This document shows, one piece after another, positions 5,884 through 8,533 of a stretch of 8,533 nucleotides of DNA. The notes below the pieces were generated by a model, which ran no database searches, was not told where the DNA came from, and was given only the letters and a program-made list of their open reading frames with translations. The stretch covers positions 1 through 8,533 of the forward strand of contig CAMXNV010000089.1 in the NCBI GenBank assembly GCA_947245315.1, read 5' to 3'. Numbering within the stretch: position 1 is the first letter of the stretch; each line of letters opens with the position of its first letter. A program made the position numbers and the translations under genes. Source of the stretch: an uncultured Oscillibacter sp. (GTDB lineage Bacteria > Bacillota > Clostridia > Oscillospirales > Oscillospiraceae).

Positions 5884-5902
5884 ACCTCCTATGTACGGAG
5901 GT
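5884..5902 (-). promoter_or_regulatory. Hairpin sequestering the toxin ribosome site
   Basis: ACCTCC, a 7-nt loop and GGAGGT form a perfect 6-bp stem in the toxin mRNA leader. The 3' arm is the Shine-Dalgarno sequence itself, so the resting mRNA should be poorly translated, a common feature of type I toxin messages. Confidence 0.7.
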
Positions 5903-5929
5903 CGAGCCGTTCCCCTCTTGCTTAGTTCT

Positions 5930-5958
5930 GGTATAGCATGTTTTGCTGGTACTGTCAA
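5930..5958 (-). promoter_or_regulatory. Toxin promoter, copy 1
   Basis: On the minus strand TTGACA (5958-5953), a 17-nt spacer and TATACC (5935-5930; 4 of 6) with a TGC extended -10. It is weaker than the opposing antisense promoter. The transcript would start near 5923 and open with AGCAAGAGGGG, as does the antisense RNA. Confidence 0.75.
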
Positions 5959-6014
5959 CGGCGGGGGAGCGGTCGGAAGTGGCCGTTTGCGCATTTTATA
6001 ATCGGGATACGCCC

Positions 6015-6267
6015 TGTAGGGGCCACCGCCCTGCGCGGCCGTTGGCGGCCTTGCCGCCTTACGGATGCGGCGTACTCCCTTGCGGGTGCTCGGCGGCCCG
6101 TTCCTCTGAAACTGCCAGGGTTTTGGGGGAAGCGGGCGGCCCAGGGGGCCGCCCCTACAGGGTGGTCTATCGATAGAACACCTTGTAGGGAAGGGGCTCT
6201 GTCCTTCCGTCCTCCGGGAGTGCCCAGCTTCCGGTAGACGGGGGCGGGACAGGGCCCGCCCCCTACA
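6015..6267. repeat. Cluster of four alternating GC-rich hairpin repeats
   Basis: Four units share TGTAGGGR at one edge and a GC stem around a CCTG/TCTG core. A: 6015-6040, plus. B: 6132-6159, minus (GGGCGGCC/GGCCGCCC). C: 6184-6208, plus (GGAAGG/CCTTCC). D: 6240-6267, minus (GGGGGCGGG/CCCGCCCCC). Orientation alternates, giving two inverted pairs, like bacterial interspersed mosaic elements. B and C are joined by a 34-bp palindrome centred on ATCGAT (6155-6188, arms 14 of 16). An extra small hairpin GGCGGC/GCCGCC lies at 6044-6058. No gene is supported in 5960-6320 other than these repeats. Confidence 0.7.
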
Positions 6268-6325
6268 ATAAATCTTCGAATAGGACACCCCCGGAGCGAT
6301 TCGCCCTGCGGCCGCAGATTTGCGG

Positions 6326-6354
6326 TTGACAGCCCGGGGTGGGGCTGGTATAAT
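6326..6354 (+). promoter_or_regulatory. Consensus promoter of antisense RNA, copy 2
   Basis: TTGACA (6326-6331), a 17-nt spacer and TATAAT (6349-6354), again with TGG before the -10. The spacer, and the upstream GATTTGYGG, are close to copy 1, so the two promoters are duplicates that have stayed intact. Confidence 0.9.
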
Positions 6355-6360
6355 ACAAGG

Positions 6361-6458
6361 CAAGAGGGGCACCTGTCGTCACCAGGTTCGGCTAACCTCC
6401 TACAAGTTTATAGCTTGAGAAATTGCCGTTCCTTAATGTCTGGGGCGGTTATTTCTTT
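6361..6458 (+). ncRNA. Putative type I antitoxin RNA, copy 2
   Basis: Homologue of the RNA at 5707-5806, with the same order of three stem-loops. SL1 is ACCTG/CAGGT (6371-6387), unlike copy 1 in sequence but kept as a hairpin. SL2 (about 6391-6414, GCTA/TAGC) has the loop ACCTCCTACAAGTT. SL3 is CCGTTCC/GGGGCGG (6426-6447), then TTATTTCTTT. The loop octamer ACCTCCTA is the exact complement of UAGGAGGU, the ribosome site of the copy 1 toxin. Its own toxin is broken, so if expressed it is an orphan antitoxin. Confidence 0.62.
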
Positions 6459-6490
6459 GTTACACTGACTACGCCGAAAATAACAACGGC
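6449..6490 (-). pseudogene. Remnant of holin-like toxin, copy 2
   Basis: The minus strand encodes AVVIFGVVSVTKK then TAA, matching the last 13 residues of the copy 1 toxin with a single Lys-to-Ser change. Homology stops at 6491-6492, where unrelated repeat DNA begins. The start codon, ribosome site and first half of the peptide are missing. A longer open frame reads through the insert (to 6753) but in a different frame at the toxin end, so it cannot restore the peptide. Confidence 0.75.
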
Positions 6491-6491
6491 G

Positions 6492-6629
6492 TCCCTTCAA
6501 GAGAAACACGCGCCTCTGGGGCCCCCGCGAAAACCCAGCGAAGCGGTTTTCGTGGGGAGAGGAGGAACAAACGGAACGGAGTGAAGCCTGCCCGAAGGGC
6601 GGGATTCACGTAGTGCAGTTTGTTCCGAC
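6492..6629. mobile_element. Repeat-type insertion replacing the toxin 5' half
   Basis: About 138 bp with no counterpart in copy 1, replacing roughly 65 bp of toxin sequence. It has two hairpins. The first is a 13-bp stem CCCCGCGAAAACC (6523-6535) with its partner at 6545-6557, extended by CCTCT/AGAGG after a bulge. The second is the 63-bp palindrome at 6564-6626. It has no room for a transposase, so it is a non-autonomous or REP-like element. The exact boundaries are uncertain by a few bases. Confidence 0.6.
6564..6626. repeat. 63-bp imperfect palindrome with GGAACAAAC ends
   Basis: Terminal arms GGAACAAAC and GTTTGTTCC are perfect. Inner arms match partly (GTGAA/TTCAC) and the centre is CCTGCCC GAA GGGCGGG. 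Perfect ends with a weaker middle resemble a miniature inverted-repeat element or folded REP unit. Confidence 0.65.
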
Positions 6630-6661
6630 GAGGTTTAGCCGTTCCCCTCTTGCTTAACTCA

Positions 6662-6690
6662 GGTATAGCATGTTTTGCCAGCTCTGTCAA
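6662..6690 (-). promoter_or_regulatory. Toxin promoter, copy 2 (now orphan)
   Basis: TTGACA (6690-6685), 17 nt and TATACC (6667-6662), nearly identical to copy 1 including GCAAAACATGC before the -10. It now transcribes into the inserted repeat rather than a toxin start. Confidence 0.7.
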
Positions 6691-6769
6691 CGCCGGGGGG
6701 GCCTCGCTCTCCGCATCTTTTGCAAGGTTTTTAGCACGTTCTCCGGTGTTCATTTGCAGGGAGTGCGTT

Positions 6770-6775
6770 TATAAT
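6770..6775 (+). promoter_or_regulatory. Possible -10 box for dapF
   Basis: A perfect TATAAT lies 25 nt before the dapF start, but no convincing -35 is found at 16-18 nt upstream (best is TGTTCA). The leader would be only about 18 nt, just long enough for the ribosome site. Confidence 0.4.
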
Positions 6776-6799
6776 AAGAACTGACAAGGAGGGACCCCC

Positions 6800-7648
6800 A
6801 TGAAATTCTGGAAAATGAACGGGGCCGGAAACGACTTCATCATCCTCAACAACCTGGAGGAGCGCCTACCCCGGGAGGACTTCCCCCGGATCGCCCGGAT
6901 TCTGTGCGAGCGGCACCTGTCCATCGGAGCCGACGGGCTGATGGTGGTGGAGGCCCCCACCGAGGGCGGGGACTTCAAGATGCTCTTCTTCAACTCCGAC
7001 GGCAGCGTGGGGGAGATGTGCGGCAACGGCGCCCGGTGCATCTGCCGGTACGGCTTCGAGAACGGCTTGGCCCGGGAGGCCCAGGCCGTGGAGACCACCG
7101 CCGGGCTGGTGATCGGGCAGCGGATCAACGAGAGGCTCTACCGGGTCCGGCTGAACGACCCCACCACCATCCGGCTGGACAGCCCGGTGGAGGTGGACGG
7201 GGTGCGCTACGCCTGTTCCTACGTGGAGCTGGGGGACCCGGGGCTGCCCCATGCGGTGATTCCCTACCACGACCTGGAAAACGCTGATCCTCACGAGCTC
7301 CGGGAGCTGGGGCGCAAGCTCCGCTGGCACCCCGCCTTTCCCAAGGGGGCCAATGTGAACTTCTATGAGCTCGTCGGAGAGGACCGGATTTACGAGCGGA
7401 CCTTCGAGCGGGGGGTGGAGGACTTCACCTATGCCTGCGGCACGGGCACGGGCTCTGTGGTGGCGGTGCTGACCCTCCAGGGGAAGGTCAGCGGCCACGG
7501 CGTCCGGGCGGACATGAGGGGCGGGACCCTGGTCATCGACGCGGAGCGGGTTCACAGCCAGATCACGGAGCTGCACCTCACCGGCCCCACCAACGTGGTC
7601 TGCAAAGGCGAAGTCACAGACGAGTTACTTTTCTCGAGAGAAAAGTAA
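6800..7648 (+). CDS. dapF: Diaminopimelate epimerase
   Basis: Converts LL-diaminopimelate to the meso form for lysine and peptidoglycan synthesis; a cytoplasmic, cofactor-independent two-base epimerase. The 282 residues match the family length. The opening FWKMNGAGNDFIILNN (3-18) is diagnostic. The two catalytic cysteines are both present: C74 in MCGNGARC and C213 in YACGTGTGS. The substrate-site residues around N65 (FFNSDGS) and GANVNF are also visible. The start at 6800 follows AAGGAGGG. The last residues, LLFSREK and the stop, are encoded inside a 26-bp palindrome, which looks like an acquired end rather than family sequence. A symporter gene follows 88 nt downstream on the same strand, with no terminator between. 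Confidence 0.97.
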   Translation: MKFWKMNGAGNDFIILNNLEERLPREDFPRIARILCERHLSIGADGLMVVEAPTEGGDFKMLFFNSDGSVGEMCGNGARCICRYGFENGLAREAQAVETTAGLVIGQRINERLYRVRLNDPTTIRLDSPVEVDGVRYACSYVELGDPGLPHAVIPYHDLENADPHELRELGRKLRWHPAFPKGANVNFYELVGEDRIYERTFERGVEDFTYACGTGTGSVVAVLTLQGKVSGHGVRADMRGGTLVIDAERVHSQITELHLTGPTNVVCKGEVTDELLFSREK

Positions 7649-7649
7649 C
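7624..7649. repeat. 26-bp palindrome spanning the dapF stop codon
   Basis: GTTACTTTTCTC and GAGAAAAGTAAC are perfect 12-bp arms around GA. It supplies the last codons and TAA of dapF. No T-run follows (CCAAAAGAG), so it is not a standard terminator. A smaller GAGC/GCTC hairpin follows at about 7655-7666. The rest of the 88-nt gap to the next gene holds only that gene's ribosome site. Confidence 0.75.
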
Positions 7650-7736
7650 CAAAAGAGCTTTAGCTCGCTCTGTATGTCTGGCATTCCACCAAGCCGGAGC
7701 GACGGCAACGAGGACTTTTTAATCAGGAGGGAAATT

Positions 7737-8533
7737 ATGGAAAAGAAATCCATCGCGAAGAACTACGCCTTTTTGGCCATCATGCTGGGAGCCATGATTC
7801 TGGGCGCGATTCTGGGCTGGGTGTGGCCCGCTGAGTCCGACGGGAGCGGAGGCATTGTCTCCGGCACCGGGGCCACGGTTCTTAAGCCCTTGGGCACCGT
7901 GTTTATTAATATGATGTTCTGCGTTGTGGTGCCTATGGTATTTGCGTCTATTTCCAGCGCCGTGGCCAACATGGAGAGCCGGAAGCGGGCGGGGAAGATC
8001 ATGGGGGTCACCGTGGGGACCTTCGTGGTCACGGGAGCCATTGCCGCCGTAATTATGTATCTGCTGATGATCGTCTTCCCGCCGGTGCCCTCCGCCTGGA
8101 CGAACCTGGCCGCCGAGGAGATGGGGGAGTACGCGACGCTTCCCGACATGATCGTCAACTTCTTCACCGCCAGCGACTTCAGCGGCCTGCTGACCCGCCG
8201 GGCCATGCTGCCCCTGATTGTGTTCTCCCTGCTCTTCGGCTTCGCCGTGAACCTGAACGGCGGCAAGGAGACCCCCGTGGGCAAGTTCCTGGACGACCTG
8301 GCGGCGGTCATGCTGAAATTCGTGAAGATCATCACCTACTACGCCCCCATTGCCTTCTTCGGCTTCTTCGCCGATCTGGTGGCCACCTACGGGCCTCAGA
8401 TTACGGAGAACTACGCCCGGGCCCTGGCGGTGTACTATCCCCTGTGCTTTGTGTACATCTTTACGGCCTGGCCCCTCTTCGCCTGGTTCGGCGGCGGCAA
8501 GGGCGCTATCGGCGTCATGTTCCGGCACATCAC
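7737..8533 (+). CDS. Sodium:dicarboxylate/amino-acid symporter, N-terminal part (runs off window)
   Basis: A DAACS-family (SDF, GltP-like) secondary transporter taking up dicarboxylates or acidic/neutral amino acids with sodium or protons. The first 265 residues are visible. They show a short basic start (MEKKSIAKNY), a first helix (FLAIMLGAMILGAILGWVW), then LKPLGTVFINMMFCVVVPMV followed by FASISSAVANMES. That block is the hallmark second-helix region of the family (usually FINLLKMLVVPLVFFSIV). Several more membrane helices follow (VGTFVVTGAIAAVIMYLLMI; LPLIVFSLLFGFAVNLNGG). The substrate-defining C-terminal hairpins and NMDGT-type motif lie beyond the window, so the substrate cannot be assigned. 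The start at 7737 follows AGGAGGG. It may be co-transcribed with dapF. Confidence 0.88.
   Translation, partial: MEKKSIAKNYAFLAIMLGAMILGAILGWVWPAESDGSGGIVSGTGATVLKPLGTVFINMMFCVVVPMVFASISSAVANMESRKRAGKIMGVTVGTFVVTGAIAAVIMYLLMIVFPPVPSAWTNLAAEEMGEYATLPDMIVNFFTASDFSGLLTRRAMLPLIVFSLLFGFAVNLNGGKETPVGKFLDDLAAVMLKFVKIITYYAPIAFFGFFADLVATYGPQITENYARALAVYYPLCFVYIFTAWPLFAWFGGGKGAIGVMFRHI

Noticed and set aside
5877..5886. GTG within the ribosome site as toxin start
   Set aside because: That frame meets TGA after three codons. The TTG at 5877 has proper spacing and opens the conserved peptide.
5997..6002. TATAAT on the plus strand as a promoter
   Set aside because: No -35 element lies at 16-18 nt upstream and no gene or conserved RNA follows.
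5797..6372. 191-residue open frame on the minus strand ending in the toxin peptide
   Set aside because: Its first 165 codons run through the hairpin repeats and promoter with no protein-like composition. Only the last 26 codons, with their own ribosome site, are supported.
6469..6753. 94-residue open frame on the minus strand
   Set aside because: It crosses the orphan toxin promoter and the inserted repeat, has no ribosome site, and is in a different frame from the toxin remnant.
1..8533. CRISPR array, tRNA or rRNA genes, phage integrase
   Set aside because: Looked for and not seen. The repeats present are palindromic hairpins, not regularly spaced direct repeats.

Overview
This window looks like chromosomal DNA from a high-GC member of the Clostridia, most likely an Oscillospiraceae gut commensal. 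That guess rests on GC-rich codon use, strong AGGAGG ribosome sites, a Firmicutes-type T-box leader, a DUF2500 gene pair, and GC-rich hairpin repeats of the kind seen between genes in that group. No marker gene fixes the genus.

Left half, minus strand (1-2471). One transcription unit starts at a near-consensus promoter at about 2471-2443. It passes through a textbook T-box riboswitch with an antiterminator and a competing intrinsic terminator. It then reads two paralogous DUF2500 membrane proteins, a GNAT acetyltransferase and leuS (leucyl-tRNA synthetase), which runs off the left edge. The T-box bulge predicts a tRNA with discriminator base A. A CTG triplet sits where the specifier could lie, so leucine sensing ahead of leuS is the simplest reading; an ATG (Met) specifier is the alternative.

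Middle, minus strand (2511-5641). Two 9-bp stem-loops separate the T-box unit from a PutP-type sodium/proline symporter gene. The putP upstream region holds a 40-bp inverted repeat and a 15-bp palindrome overlapping an extended -10. Further right is a two-gene unit in which a TetR-family regulator overlaps a secreted lipoprotein of unknown function by ATGA.

Intergenic island (5642-6780). This is the most interesting part. It holds two copies of a small cassette that reads as a type I toxin-antitoxin module. On the minus strand a 26-residue hydrophobic, Lys-Lys-ending peptide resembles the putative holin-like toxins. Its ribosome site lies in a perfect hairpin. On the plus strand a consensus promoter (TTGACA, 17 nt, TGGTATAAT) drives an RNA of about 100 nt antisense to the toxin 3' end. 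The loop of its second hairpin is also complementary to the toxin ribosome-site/start region. The second copy keeps the antisense RNA and both promoters, but about 138 bp of foreign repeat DNA has removed the first half of its toxin. Between the copies lie four alternating GC-rich hairpin repeats.

Right end, plus strand (6800-8533). dapF (diaminopimelate epimerase, for lysine and peptidoglycan) ends inside a 26-bp palindrome. It is followed by the start of a sodium:dicarboxylate-type symporter gene that runs off the window.
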